A stretch of DNA of 64,000 nucleotides, from the NCBI GenBank assembly GCA_902598485.1, contig CACKBU010000002.1:50933-114932 (forward strand), given 5' to 3'. Source of the DNA: an uncultured Pelagibacteraceae bacterium (lineage in GTDB: Bacteria; Pseudomonadota; Alphaproteobacteria; Pelagibacterales; Pelagibacteraceae). The notes below the pieces were generated by a model. That model had not been told where the DNA came from, searched no databases, and saw nothing but the letters and a program-made list of their open reading frames with translations. Numbering within the stretch: position 1 is the stretch's first letter; each line of letters opens with the position of its first letter. Positions 8,046-17,609 of this stretch are shown piece by piece. The position numbers and the translations under genes were made by a program.

Positions 8046-9829
8046 TTTTGTTTTAAAAACATTATATTAATTTTTGCACCATCTTTAATTGGAATAAAAT
8101 CTATTTTTCCATTGTGATCATTAATTATTTTGTTAACTATTGATAATCCTAAACCGGTTCCATTTTTCTTAGTAGTAAAATAAGGGTTAAGTATGTTTTT
8201 AATATTTTCTTTTATTTCATTAAAACCAATACCATTATCCTCAATCGTCGATCTAATGTGGCCATCATCTTGGGTAAGTTCAATAGTAATTTTTTTACTG
8301 AATTTGTTATTATTTTCAGCTTTTTGGTTAATACTTTCTATGGAATTTTTTATCAAATTTAAAAAAACTCTGCTAATTTGTTCTTTGTCGCTCTCTAAAA
8401 TAATTTTATCAAAATCTTTTTTGAAAGAAATCTCAATAGAATTGTCTAATTCTTTAAGCAAATTTATATTTTCATGAATTATATCTACTAAATTATTCTC
8501 TCTAAAAATAGGTTTGGGCATTCTTGCAAAGTCAGAAAATTCATTAACCAATTTTTCAATTTGTTTTATTTGATTATTTATAACTTTTAAATTATCTTTA
8601 AAATTTTCAGTTTCATTTTCATTTAATTGTTTAGAATATTTATTTTTTAACCTATCTATAGTTAATTGTATCGGTGTAAGTGGGTTTTTGATTTCATGAG
8701 CTAGTTTCCTAGCCAAACTTCCCCAAGCCTCATGTCTTTCATTTATAATTAACTTTTCTTGCTGACTCTTAAGTCTATCTATCATCAAGTTAAAATTTTT
8801 ATTTAAAGTTTCTAAATCTTTATCTGTCTTCACTTCAGGGACTTTTGCATTAAAATTTCCTTGTCCAATAGATGTTGATGCAAGAATTAAATTATTTATA
8901 GACCTAAAAAATCTAGATGAAAATCTAATCGCAATAGATATAGAGACAAATAATAAAACACTAACAACTATAATATAAATAATAGCAAATGAGATTTTAA
9001 TTCCAGTGCTTTTTTCCTCAACAGTATAGTAAAAATTAATAGCTTCTTCAGACTCCGTTAAATACCTCGAAATATCTTTGTCCAGATACTTAATCACATA
9101 CAAAAATCTATCTTCAAAATTTTGCAGTCTCATTATTGCAGCAGAAATATTTTCAGGTGCATTAATAATTTTTAAAGGACGGTCATCATCCAGAACTAAA
9201 TTTAAAGCTCTATCAACAGGTGGTATATATGGCTGATTATCTTTTAAAGTAGAAAATAAAAGTTTTTTATTAATATCTATGATGTGTATTTCATCAACAT
9301 TTCTAATTAATTTTTGTGTCTCTAAAAATCTCTTATATTCCCTTTGATTGTCATTTAAAAATCTTTTACTTTTATTAGTATCAAAAGCTATCAAAACAAT
9401 ATCAGATTGAATTTTATTTCTAATTTCGTCAACATAATTTCTTGCTAGCTCATAGGAGTTGTTAACGACAGTTGTAACTTTTTTGTCAAAATATTTCTCT
9501 AAAGCAAAAGAAAATAAAAAGAGTGAAAATATTGAAATTAATACTGATGGAATTAAAGTAAATAAACCAAAGTACGTAATATATTTTTTATTTGATTTTA
9601 ATCCATCACTATCGATATCATTTTTAATTGCACTCTTAATCTCAATAAAAATAAAAACAAAAAGTGCTACTAAAAGAACAATATTTATAACCAATAAAAT
9701 TTGTAAATTTTGATCTGTTAATTCAATAAATCCTTTATCTATAAAAGTTAAAAAGGTTAAAAAACCTATCGATAATGTGATAATAAATAATATTATTATA
9801 TATATATTTTTTTTAATAAATTCGTACAT
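8042..9829 (-). CDS. ntrY: Membrane sensor histidine kinase NtrY
   Basis: Sensor kinase for NtrX, 595 residues. The N-terminus holds three hydrophobic helices (about residues 9-30, 41-62 and 85-110), then a periplasmic region and a fourth helix near 280-302. A HAMP domain follows, then HisKA with catalytic His378 (KLAHEIKNPLTP), then a HATPase domain with N, G1 (DNGIGF) and G2 (GTGLGLSI) boxes. The HAMP runs almost directly into the histidine box, so the PAS domain found in longer NtrY proteins (roughly 700-770 residues) appears to be absent. It is first in the ntrYX-trkAH block and only 24 nt from the divergent ispDF gene. NtrYX in other alphaproteobacteria responds to nitrogen and redox state; the SAR11 signal is not visible here. 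Confidence 0.95.
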   Translation of the reverse strand: MYEFIKKNIYIIILFIITLSIGFLTFLTFIDKGFIELTDQNLQILLVINIVLLVALFVFIFIEIKSAIKNDIDSDGLKSNKKYITYFGLFTLIPSVLISIFSLFLFSFALEKYFDKKVTTVVNNSYELARNYVDEIRNKIQSDIVLIAFDTNKSKRFLNDNQREYKRFLETQKLIRNVDEIHIIDINKKLLFSTLKDNQPYIPPVDRALNLVLDDDRPLKIINAPENISAAIMRLQNFEDRFLYVIKYLDKDISRYLTESEEAINFYYTVEEKSTGIKISFAIIYIIVVSVLLFVSISIAIRFSSRFFRSINNLILASTSIGQGNFNAKVPEVKTDKDLETLNKNFNLMIDRLKSQQEKLIINERHEAWGSLARKLAHEIKNPLTPIQLTIDRLKNKYSKQLNENETENFKDNLKVINNQIKQIEKLVNEFSDFARMPKPIFRENNLVDIIHENINLLKELDNSIEISFKKDFDKIILESDKEQISRVFLNLIKNSIESINQKAENNNKFSKKITIELTQDDGHIRSTIEDNGIGFNEIKENIKNILNPYFTTKKNGTGLGLSIVNKIINDHNGKIDFIPIKDGAKINIMFLKQK

Positions 9830-9853
9830 TTGAATATAAAAACTACCATATAA

Positions 9854-10954
9854 ATGAATAATTATTTTATAATACTAGCATCAGGACAAAGCAAAAGATT
9901 TAATTCAAAAAAACCAAAGCAATTTAATATTTACAAAAACAAGGCTCTTTTTAAACATTCTTTAGAAAAGGCAATAAAATCAAAGCTGTTCAAAAAAATT
10001 ATATTGGTCGTAAACAATAAAAAAAGTATTAGAGAAAAATTTCCTAAATATGTATCAATTATTAAAGGTGGTAAAGAAAGATCTGATTCTTCTTTAATAG
10101 CTTTGAAATATATAAAAAAATTTAAACCAAATAATGTTCTAATTCATGATGCTGCCAGACCAAACTTCACTATCAAGCTTTTAAAAAATCTAATTAAATC
10201 ACTTAAAAACAATAAAGCAGTAATACCTTACATAAATTCAAAAGACTCCATTAAATACAAAGTAAAAAAACAACTGTTTAACTTAAATCGAAATAATTCA
10301 ATTTTAACTCAAACCCCTCAAGCTTTTAAATTTAAAGATTTATATGGTCTTTCAAATAAACAAAAAAATAAAATTACTGATGAAGCAACATTATTTATTG
10401 AAAACAATCTTAAAATTAAGTTTATTAAAGGAGAAAATTTAAATAATAAAATTACATTTAAAGAAGATATCAAAAATAATAAGACTTATTTTGGTATTGG
10501 TTTTGACATTCATAGATTAATAAAAGGCAAAAAACTTTTTTTAGGTGGAATAAAAATCCCTTATCACTCAGGACTTAAAGGACATTCTGATGGAGATGTA
10601 ATTATTCACTCAATAATCGATTCTCTTCTTGGAGCAATGAGAAAAAAAGATATTGGTACTTTTTTTCCGGATAATCAAAAACAATATAAAAATATTAGAT
10701 CACCTAAAATGCTTAGGCCTATCGTTCAGATATTAAATAATAACGATTTTTATATAAATAATTTAGATATAAATTTAATATGTGAGCAACCAAAAGTTTC
10801 AATATATCGAGATAAAATAATCAAATCTCTATCTAATATATTAAATATTGATAAAGAATTAATTAACCTAAAAGGTAAAACAGTAGAAAAACTTGGATTA
10901 ATCGGAAAGGAAAAAGCAATTGCTTGTGAAGTTATTTGCTCAATTACACAATGA
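9854..10954 (+). CDS. ispDF: Bifunctional IspD/IspF isoprenoid enzyme
   Basis: Fusion of 4-diphosphocytidyl-2C-methyl-D-erythritol synthase and 2C-methyl-D-erythritol 2,4-cyclodiphosphate synthase, steps of the non-mevalonate isoprenoid pathway; 366 residues, cytoplasmic. Residues 1-210 form the IspD nucleotidyltransferase, with an ILASGQSKRF...PKQ motif near the start and IHDAARP near residue 97. Residues 213-366 form IspF, with the metal-binding GFDIHR and a GHSDGDV motif. Such fusions are common in alphaproteobacteria. It is divergent from ntrY by 24 nt and its last 4 nt overlap pgpA. The pathway is continued in this window by dxr and uppS. Confidence 0.96.
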   Translation: MNNYFIILASGQSKRFNSKKPKQFNIYKNKALFKHSLEKAIKSKLFKKIILVVNNKKSIREKFPKYVSIIKGGKERSDSSLIALKYIKKFKPNNVLIHDAARPNFTIKLLKNLIKSLKNNKAVIPYINSKDSIKYKVKKQLFNLNRNNSILTQTPQAFKFKDLYGLSNKQKNKITDEATLFIENNLKIKFIKGENLNNKITFKEDIKNNKTYFGIGFDIHRLIKGKKLFLGGIKIPYHSGLKGHSDGDVIIHSIIDSLLGAMRKKDIGTFFPDNQKQYKNIRSPKMLRPIVQILNNNDFYINNLDINLICEQPKVSIYRDKIIKSLSNILNIDKELINLKGKTVEKLGLIGKEKAIACEVICSITQ

Positions 10955-11442
10955 AGAAAATAAATGTTTTGTTGTCTACTTTCTTTGGTTATGGATATTT
11001 AACCAAAATTCCTGGAACTGTAACTTCTGCTGTTACCGCTGTTTTTATTTATATTGCTTATGAAATTTTAGGTTACACAGATCTAAAATTTTCAATTATT
11101 TTTTTTATACTTTTGTTCTTTTATTCATTTTATGCCGTAAAAGACTCAGAATCTGAATTTAAAAATAAAGATCCAAGACAAATAGTAATTGATGAAGTTT
11201 TAGGACAATCCATGCCTTTAATTTTATTATTATATTTAAATCAAACTAATCAAATAAGTATTTCAATTGAAATTTATTATATTTTATCTTTTGCCTTTTT
11301 TAGATTTTTTGACATCCTAAAACCTTTTCCAGTAAGTTATTTTGATAAAAACTTTAAGAACTTTTTTGGAATAATTATGGACGATATAATGGCAGGTTTA
11401 TATTCAATGATATTAATATATTTAATAAGTTTAAAATTCTAA
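10951..11442 (+). CDS. pgpA: Phosphatidylglycerophosphatase A
   Basis: Membrane phosphatase that converts phosphatidylglycerophosphate to phosphatidylglycerol, 163 residues from the ATG at 10951 (MKKINVLLST). That start overlaps the ispDF stop in an ATGA junction and fits better than the in-frame TTG at 10936. Family motifs are visible: KIPGTVTSA near the start, an IDEVLGQ acidic block near residue 75, and FRFFDILKPFP followed by DDIMAG. It has several membrane helices. It sits in ispDF-pgpA-cinA, a common alphaproteobacterial order. Confidence 0.93.
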   Translation: MKKINVLLSTFFGYGYLTKIPGTVTSAVTAVFIYIAYEILGYTDLKFSIIFFILLFFYSFYAVKDSESEFKNKDPRQIVIDEVLGQSMPLILLLYLNQTNQISISIEIYYILSFAFFRFFDILKPFPVSYFDKNFKNFFGIIMDDIMAGLYSMILIYLISLKF

Positions 11443-11906
11443 TGAATATTCATTTACTTCATAGAAAATTAATTAAAAAAAAATTAACTATATCCGTAGC
11501 TGAGTCTTGTACGGGTGGATTATTGGCTCATAATTTAACTAAATTACCTAATTCATCAAAATACTTTAAAATGGGTCTGACCACTTACTCTAATCAAGCT
11601 AAAATAAAGATATTAAAGGTTAATAAAAATATTATTAGAAAATATGGTGCGGTAAGCCACGAGTGTTGTAAGACAATGGTTCAAAATTTATCTAAAATTT
11701 CAAAGAGTAAAATCAACGTGTCGATAACAGGAATTGCTGGTCCAGGTGGTGGATCAAAAGAAAAACCTGTAGGTCTTGTTTATATTGGCGTCAAAAAAGG
11801 TGCAACTTTGCTTATCAAAGAAAATAAATTTAAATCAAAAAATCGAAATTCAATTCAAAAGTCAACGGTTCGTACTGTAATTAATATAATAAGTAAAATT
11901 ATTTAA
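11442..11906 (+). CDS. pncC: CinA C-terminal domain / nicotinamide-nucleotide amidase (PncC)
   Basis: Stand-alone CinA C-terminal domain protein of 154 residues, the family that deamidates nicotinamide mononucleotide in pyridine-nucleotide salvage. The SVAESCTGG motif near residue 19 and GIAGPGGGSKEKPVGLVYIG near residue 105 are diagnostic. The N-terminal molybdopterin-like domain of full CinA is absent, as in PncC. Its ATG shares one base with the pgpA stop (TAATG). The 3' end overlaps the convergent coq10 gene by 8 nt, with no terminator visible. Confidence 0.92.
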   Translation: MNIHLLHRKLIKKKLTISVAESCTGGLLAHNLTKLPNSSKYFKMGLTTYSNQAKIKILKVNKNIIRKYGAVSHECCKTMVQNLSKISKSKINVSITGIAGPGGGSKEKPVGLVYIGVKKGATLLIKENKFKSKNRNSIQKSTVRTVINIISKII

Positions 11907-12354
11907 TACTTTCAGCTCTTTTTTGAAACGCGTCTGCTATCTTTTCCAAGCCAAATTGAAAAGATTTAGTCATTAAAATGTTTAAAAACTTATTTTCGAT
12001 TTCAAAATCAATATCAAATAAAACTTCTGTTTTGTAACCATCAGCATCATTTCCTACTTCAATAAATTTCCAATTATTTTCTAAATGGTTTAATGGTCTA
12101 CCTAAATTAACAACATGAATATGATCATTTTTTTTATTTAATTTAACGTCACTTTTAAATGTATCCTTAAACGGCCCCTTACCTATTGTAAGATCCGCAA
12201 TTATATTTATTGTGTCCCCATTATCAGTTCTCTCATAAACTTTTGCATTATCGCAGAAAGGAATAAATTCTGGGTATTTTTCAATATCTAAAACAAACTC
12301 AATTAGCTTATCTTTTCTATTATCAATTAATCGCTTAACTGATGCTTTTGGCAT
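11899..12354 (-). CDS. Coq10/RatA-family START-like ubiquinone-binding protein
   Basis: A 151-residue single-domain SRPBCC/START-like protein of the Coq10/RatA family, thought to bind ubiquinone or help place it in the membrane. Family features are the N-terminal YPEFIPFCDNAKVYER-type block and the long C-terminal helix (MTKSFQFGLEKIADAFQKRA). In alphaproteobacteria it habitually follows lipA, as here with a 1-nt overlap. The RatA name implies a toxin, but the single gene, conserved position and lack of an antitoxin argue for the quinone role. Confidence 0.88.
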   Translation of the reverse strand: MPKASVKRLIDNRKDKLIEFVLDIEKYPEFIPFCDNAKVYERTDNGDTINIIADLTIGKGPFKDTFKSDVKLNKKNDHIHVVNLGRPLNHLENNWKFIEVGNDADGYKTEVLFDIDFEIENKFLNILMTKSFQFGLEKIADAFQKRAESIK

Positions 12355-13274
12355 TAATTATTTTTTAATCTGTTTTGTTGAAGTTTCGCAAAATCTTCAT
12401 CTGCATGATATGAGGATCTTGTTAAAGGGGATGAAGAAACTAACAAAAATCCTTTAGCTTTTGCTATTGTTCCTAAATCTTCAAATTCTTTAGGTGTGTA
12501 ATATCGATCTAATGGATAATGTTTAGTTGAAGGTTGTAAATATTGACCAATCGTTATGAAATCAACATCTGCAGCTCTTAAATCATCCATGACTTGTAAA
12601 ATTTCGTCTCTTGTCTCCCCTAAACCAACCATTATTCCAGATTTAGTAAAAATATTTTTGCTAACTTTTTTTGCATTTTTCAAAAGTTCTAAAGATGCAA
12701 AATATCTAGATCCAGGTCGAACTTTTAAATAAAGACTAGGGACAGTTTCAATATTATGATTAAAAACATCTGGTTTAGCATCTAAAACTTTTTTATACGC
12801 ATCTCCTTTTCTTAAAAAGTCAGGTGTAAGAACTTCAATAGTAGTATTTGGGTTTGATTTTCTGATTTGATTAATCACTTCAAAAAAATGATCTGATCCA
12901 CCATCATCTAAATCGTCTCTGTCCACTGAAGTAATCACAACATGTTTTAAATTTAATTTTTTTACTGCTTCAGCAATTTTAACAGGTTCAAGTTGATCTA
13001 ATTTTCCTGGTACACCAGTTTTAACATCACAAAAAGCACAGGCTCTTGTGCAGGTGTCTCCCATAATCATAAAAGTTGCATGTCGCTTACTCCAGCATTC
13101 AGTTATATTAGGACAGTTTGCTTCCTGACAAACAGTTACAAGATTATTATTATTTACTATTGTTTTGGTTAAAAAGAACTCCTTACTATTTGTAAGCTTT
13201 GATCTAATCCATTCTGGTTTTTTTTTAATCGGATTAACTGGTTTGTTTTCTTTTTCTGGATGTCTACTTTTCAT
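12354..13274 (-). CDS. lipA: Lipoyl synthase
   Basis: Radical-SAM enzyme that inserts two sulfurs into octanoyl groups to form lipoyl cofactors on 2-oxoacid dehydrogenases and glycine cleavage H protein; 306 residues, cytoplasmic. The auxiliary cluster cysteines are C49, C54 and C60 ([12 protein letters not shown]) and the radical-SAM cysteines are C75, C79 and C82 (CTRACAFC). The C-terminal RSSYHA serine motif is present. It overlaps the ftsB-like gene by 11 nt and coq10 by 1 nt. In many relatives the pyruvate dehydrogenase genes lie just upstream; here they do not. Confidence 0.97.
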   Translation of the reverse strand: MKSRHPEKENKPVNPIKKKPEWIRSKLTNSKEFFLTKTIVNNNNLVTVCQEANCPNITECWSKRHATFMIMGDTCTRACAFCDVKTGVPGKLDQLEPVKIAEAVKKLNLKHVVITSVDRDDLDDGGSDHFFEVINQIRKSNPNTTIEVLTPDFLRKGDAYKKVLDAKPDVFNHNIETVPSLYLKVRPGSRYFASLELLKNAKKVSKNIFTKSGIMVGLGETRDEILQVMDDLRAADVDFITIGQYLQPSTKHYPLDRYYTPKEFEDLGTIAKAKGFLLVSSSPLTRSSYHADEDFAKLQQNRLKNN

Positions 13275-13566
13275 CTTTTTTAATTATATAAATTGTCTCA
13301 TTTTTTTTACCAAATAAAAATCGTTCTCTAATTAAAGTCTCAATATAATCAAGATCTAAATTAGCACTTAGAAGTGAATTTTTATGATCCATATCTTCTA
13401 TTTTATTAGTTAGGGTTAATTCTTCTTTTTTCAAGTTAGACAAAAGTTCCTTCTTTTCTATATACGAAAAAAGGCCTCTTTCTCCAGATACTAAGTTAAA
13501 ACCAAAATAAAAAATAAGAAAAACTGATATTAATAAAAAATAATTTCTTTTTATTAATCGAAGCAT
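13264..13566 (-). CDS. ftsB: FtsB/DivIC-like septum formation protein
   Basis: Small bitopic cell-division protein of 100 residues. One N-terminal membrane helix (about residues 8-26) is followed by a coiled-coil (about residues 35-70) and a short C-terminal segment ([21 protein letters not shown]) that fits the DivIC/FtsB family. It would act with FtsL and FtsQ at the septum. The position directly after eno is conserved in proteobacteria and supports the call. It overlaps eno by 1 nt and lipA by 11 nt. Confidence 0.88.
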   Translation of the reverse strand: MLRLIKRNYFLLISVFLIFYFGFNLVSGERGLFSYIEKKELLSNLKKEELTLTNKIEDMDHKNSLLSANLDLDYIETLIRERFLFGKKNETIYIIKKDEK

Positions 13567-14822
13567 TAATTGATTTTATTCATCCTCGCTTTTTTTCCAA
13601 GTTCTTCTTCAATACGGATTAATTGATTATATTTTGCAACCCTTTCGGATCTAGCTAAAGACCCAGTTTTAATTTGATTTGAATGAGTGCCTACTGCTAA
13701 ATCCGCAATAAACGTATCCTCACTATCACCTGATCTATGAGATATAACTGTTTTATATCCAATTGTTTGAGCAAATTTAATTACATCCAATGTTTCTGAG
13801 ACAGTACCAATTTGATTTAGCTTGATTAAGATAGAATTTGAAGAAATATTCAAGAAACCTTTCTTTAATCTTTCAAGATTTGTTACATACAAATCATCTC
13901 CAACGATCTGAACTTTTTTTATTGATTTCATTAATTTATTCCATGCCAACCAATCATTTTCAGCAAATGGATCCTCAATAGACTTAATTTTATATTTTTT
14001 AATAATTTTTTGATATTCTTTAATAGATTTATCTACTGAAATATAACTTTTTGAATGAATAGAATATTTATTCTTTTTATATAATTCATTAGCAGCCACA
14101 TCCAGGCAAATAGAAACGTCTTTACCATTAATAAATCCTGATTTTTTTATTGCATTCACTATCAAATCTAAAGCTTGATTATTACTACTGATCATGGGTG
14201 CAAAACCACCTTCATCACCTACTGAAGTTGATAAACCTTTATCTTTAATTAATTTACTTAAGTTTTTAATAACAATGAAACAAATACGCATCGCCTCAGA
14301 AAAACTTTTTGCTCGATCAGGTCTGATCATAAATTCTTGAATTCTAAGACCATTATTTGCATGCGCTCCACCATTGATAATGTTCATTAATGGATAAGGT
14401 AATTGAAAGTTATTTCTTTGAGAAAAAGTTTTATACAAAGGTAATTTTTTTGCTTTTGCAGACAGTTTTTTAACAGCCATAGAAACTGCTAACATCGCAT
14501 TAGCTCCTAAGTTAGTTTTTTGTCTTGTACCATCTAAGTTAATTAACAAAGCATCAATTCTTTCTTGATTATGGATACTTTGTCCTTTTAATTTTTTTGA
14601 AATCTTTGTGTTAACTAAGTTAACTGCATTTAAAACACTTTTTCCTAAATACCGTTTATTATTTTTATCTCTTTTTTCAAAAGCTTCAAAAGTTCCTGTT
14701 GAAGCACCTGAAGGACAAATAGCGGATGCGCTATTATTTTTTATATAAACTTCAGCCTCTACTGTTGGATTTCCTCTACTGTCAAAAACTTGACGTGCTT
14801 TTACTTTTAAAATTTTACTCAC
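13566..14822 (-). CDS. eno: Enolase
   Basis: Converts 2-phosphoglycerate to phosphoenolpyruvate, 418 residues, cytoplasmic. Conserved blocks include ARQVFDSRGNPTVE near the start, GASTGTFEA, NGGAHANNG, SVGDEGGFAP, the magnesium-site IEDPFAENDW, and SHRSGDSEDTFIADLAV near the C-terminus. Length is typical. It overlaps kdsA by 1 nt and ftsB by 1 nt, continuing a tightly packed block with pyrG. Confidence 0.98.
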   Translation of the reverse strand: MSKILKVKARQVFDSRGNPTVEAEVYIKNNSASAICPSGASTGTFEAFEKRDKNNKRYLGKSVLNAVNLVNTKISKKLKGQSIHNQERIDALLINLDGTRQKTNLGANAMLAVSMAVKKLSAKAKKLPLYKTFSQRNNFQLPYPLMNIINGGAHANNGLRIQEFMIRPDRAKSFSEAMRICFIVIKNLSKLIKDKGLSTSVGDEGGFAPMISSNNQALDLIVNAIKKSGFINGKDVSICLDVAANELYKKNKYSIHSKSYISVDKSIKEYQKIIKKYKIKSIEDPFAENDWLAWNKLMKSIKKVQIVGDDLYVTNLERLKKGFLNISSNSILIKLNQIGTVSETLDVIKFAQTIGYKTVISHRSGDSEDTFIADLAVGTHSNQIKTGSLARSERVAKYNQLIRIEEELGKKARMNKIN

Positions 14823-15646
14823 TATTTTTTAATTAGATTATCTATATCTTTTAATTGTTTTAATAGATTCTCTAATTTATTCAATGGTACCATGTTTGGT
14901 CCATCCGATGGAGCATTGTCAGGATCTTGATGCGTTTCAATAAATACACCTGCAACTCCAACCGCAACAGCTGCTCTTGCTAAATATTCAACAAATTCTC
15001 TTTGACCACCAGAGGATTCTCCTTGGCCACCTGGTTGTTGAACGGAATGAGTTGCATCGAAAATTACTGGATAACCATTCTTTGCCATAATAGGTAATGA
15101 TCTCATGTCAGAGACTAAAGTGTTATATCCAAAACTTGCCCCTCTTTCTGTGACTAAGATGTTTTTATTTCCTGAGTCTGAAATTTTTTTAGTTACATTC
15201 ACCATATCCCAGGGTGCTAAGAACTGACCTTTTTTTACATTAATAATTTTATTTGTTTTAGCTGCAGCAATTAATAAGTCTGTTTGTCGACATAAAAAAG
15301 CTGGGATTTGTAAAACATCAACATGTTTTGAAACAATTTCACATTGTTCAGCATTATGAATGTCTGTTAAAATAGGGACATTCAATTCCTTTTTAATTTT
15401 ATCAAATACAGGAAGTGATGCATCTAATCCTGCTCCCCTTTTACCTTTTAAACTTGTTCTGTTCGCTTTATCAAATGACGTTTTATAAATAAATCCAAGG
15501 CCAAATTTCGAAGTAATCTCCTTAATTTTTCCAGCCATATCCATTGCATGCTGTTCTGACTCCAACTGACATGGACCTGCAATAATACAAATCTTATTGT
15601 TGTTTGAAATTTCTATATTTTCACAATTTACTTTAATCGCACTCAT
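14822..15646 (-). CDS. kdsA: 3-deoxy-D-manno-octulosonate 8-phosphate synthase
   Basis: Condenses arabinose 5-phosphate with phosphoenolpyruvate to make Kdo 8-phosphate, the precursor of the inner lipopolysaccharide core; 274 residues. Motifs include IAGPCQLES near residue 25, [47 protein letters not shown] and [17 protein letters not shown]. It is placed between pyrG (4-nt overlap) and eno (1-nt overlap), next to the gene that makes its phosphoenolpyruvate substrate. It goes with the lipid A genes further right, indicating a Kdo-lipid A outer membrane. Confidence 0.97.
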   Translation of the reverse strand: MSAIKVNCENIEISNNNKICIIAGPCQLESEQHAMDMAGKIKEITSKFGLGFIYKTSFDKANRTSLKGKRGAGLDASLPVFDKIKKELNVPILTDIHNAEQCEIVSKHVDVLQIPAFLCRQTDLLIAAAKTNKIINVKKGQFLAPWDMVNVTKKISDSGNKNILVTERGASFGYNTLVSDMRSLPIMAKNGYPVIFDATHSVQQPGGQGESSGGQREFVEYLARAAVAVGVAGVFIETHQDPDNAPSDGPNMVPLNKLENLLKQLKDIDNLIKK

Positions 15647-17259
15647 CTATGATTTTTTGCTGCTTTGATAAAAGAAGAGAATAAAGGATGTGGGTTCAAA
15701 GGTCTAGATTTAAATTCAGGATGGAATTGAACTCCTATAAACCAAGGGTGATTTTTAAGTTCTACTATCTCTGGAAGCTTATGATCTGGAGATAAGCCTG
15801 AAAATATTAATCCTTTCTTCTCAAATTTTTCTTTATATGAAATATCCACTTCATATCTATGTCTATGTCTCTCTTTGATTAATCTAGATTTATAAATATC
15901 TCTAATTTTAGATTTATCTTTTAAAATTGCATGATAAGAACCAAGTCTCATTGTGCCACCTAAATCTTTGTCTGTTCCTTTAACTTTTCTTCCACTTTTT
16001 TCCCATTCATGCATCAAGCCAATAATATGAACACCGCCTTTATCAAACTCAGAAGAAGTTGCTTTTTTAATCTTTAATTGATTTCTAGCAAATTCAATTA
16101 TTGCCATTTGCATTCCATAACAAATTCCAAGGAATGGAATTTTATTTACTCTTGCATACTTTATCGCTTCAATTTTACCCTCGGTTCCTCTTTTACCAAA
16201 TCCACCTGGAATTAAAATTCCTGAAACATTTTTAAGTTTATTTTTTATTTCTGAAACTTTTAATTTTTCAGAGTCTATTCTTACTAAATTAACTTTAAGA
16301 TTATTGGATATTCCTCCATGAGTAAGTGCTTCATCTAAAGATTTATACGCATCTTTTAATTCAACGTATTTCCCAATAATTGCAATATTAACATGTCTTT
16401 TAGTATTAAGGGTGATTTTAGTTATTTTCTTCCAAGGTGTTAAATTATTAGATTTTTTAGATTTTATTTTGAAATAATTTAAAACTTGGACATCTAATTT
16501 TTCTTTTGCAAAACTAATCGGTGCCTCATAAATAGTTTTAACATCAACAGTTTCAATTACATTTTTAATATCAACATTACAAAACAAAGATATTTTTTTT
16601 CTATGATCTAAAGGAATAGGTCTTTCTGATCTACAAATAATAATATCAGGTTGAATACCAATGCTTCTTAATTCTTTAACTGAGTGTTGAGTTGGTTTTG
16701 TTTTTATTTCATCCGATGCTTTTAAATAAGGAACTAATGTTAAATGAATAAATAATGCATTTTTTTTACCAATATCATTGGAAAATTGTCTTATCGCTTC
16801 TACAAATGGTAAACTTTCTATATCACCTACTATTCCTCCTATTTCACAAATGACAAAATCTTCTTTATTTGTATCGTGTTTTATAAATTCTTTAATTCTA
16901 TCTGTGATATGAGGAATAACTTGAACTGTCTTACCTAAATACTGACCTTTTCTTTCTTTTCTAAGAACATCGCTATAAATTTTTCCAGTTGTGATGTTAT
17001 CGGTTTTCTTTGCAGTAACGCCAGAAAATCTTTCATAGTGACCTAAGTCTAAATCTGTTTCAGCACCATCATCTGTCACAAAAACTTCACCATGTTGAAA
17101 CGGACTCATTGTTCCTGGATCGACGTTTAGATATGGGTCTAATTTTCTTAAACGAACTTTGTAACCTCTTGATTGTAATAAATAAGCAAGTGATGCAGAA
17201 GAAAGACCTTTACCAAGGGAGGAAACCACGCCGCCAGTGACAAATATATATCGCGCCAT
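15643..17259 (-). CDS. pyrG: CTP synthase
   Basis: Glutamine-dependent amination of UTP to CTP, 538 residues. The N-terminal synthetase domain begins [18 protein letters not shown] and contains the [22 protein letters not shown] block. The C-terminal class-I amidotransferase domain has the nucleophile in GICYGMQ and the histidine/glutamate pair in FHPEF. It overlaps kdsA by 4 nt and starts 44 nt after secG ends. Its product CTP is used by cdsA, ispDF and Kdo activation elsewhere in the window. Confidence 0.98.
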   Translation of the reverse strand: MARYIFVTGGVVSSLGKGLSSASLAYLLQSRGYKVRLRKLDPYLNVDPGTMSPFQHGEVFVTDDGAETDLDLGHYERFSGVTAKKTDNITTGKIYSDVLRKERKGQYLGKTVQVIPHITDRIKEFIKHDTNKEDFVICEIGGIVGDIESLPFVEAIRQFSNDIGKKNALFIHLTLVPYLKASDEIKTKPTQHSVKELRSIGIQPDIIICRSERPIPLDHRKKISLFCNVDIKNVIETVDVKTIYEAPISFAKEKLDVQVLNYFKIKSKKSNNLTPWKKITKITLNTKRHVNIAIIGKYVELKDAYKSLDEALTHGGISNNLKVNLVRIDSEKLKVSEIKNKLKNVSGILIPGGFGKRGTEGKIEAIKYARVNKIPFLGICYGMQMAIIEFARNQLKIKKATSSEFDKGGVHIIGLMHEWEKSGRKVKGTDKDLGGTMRLGSYHAILKDKSKIRDIYKSRLIKERHRHRYEVDISYKEKFEKKGLIFSGLSPDHKLPEIVELKNHPWFIGVQFHPEFKSRPLNPHPLFSSFIKAAKNHR

Positions 17260-17303
17260 GGAAGTATCTTATAGCGAATAAAAAATGAATTGAAAAGGAT
17301 TAA

Positions 17304-17603
17304 TTAATTATTTTCTGGAATTGAAGGCGTGTCTTCAGTTTTTTCCTCAACTGTATCCAATACTGACCCCGTAGGAGTAAGTTCTGCTCTAGAAATTATT
17401 GTTAGAGCCAGACTACAAATAATAAAAAGTGTTGCTACGATTGCAGTGGCTTTTGTCATGAAGCTTCCTGCTGATCTAGATAACATAAAATTTTCTTGGG
17501 AAACTCCAATACCAAGAGCACCTCCTTCTGATTTTTGCAATAAAACCAAAAGAACTAAAATAACTGCAAGTATGATGTTGATTACTAATAATAAAGTTTC
17601 CAT
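17304..17603 (-). CDS. secG: Preprotein translocase subunit SecG
   Basis: Small inner-membrane subunit of the SecYEG channel, 99 residues. It has two hydrophobic helices (about residues 3-22 and 50-72), separated by the family signature LLQKSEGGALGIG. The acidic tail is variable in the family. It lies between tpiA (6-nt gap) and pyrG (44-nt gap), an arrangement common in alphaproteobacteria. The gene is short but the signature is clear. Confidence 0.95.
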   Translation of the reverse strand: METLLLVINIILAVILVLLVLLQKSEGGALGIGVSQENFMLSRSAGSFMTKATAIVATLFIICSLALTIISRAELTPTGSVLDTVEEKTEDTPSIPENN

Positions 17604-17609
17604 GTGGGT

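Noticed and set aside
11899..12354. Reading the Coq10/RatA-family gene as a toxin of a toxin-antitoxin pair
   Set aside because: No antitoxin gene is adjacent, and the fixed position next to lipA in alphaproteobacteria favours a ubiquinone-related role.
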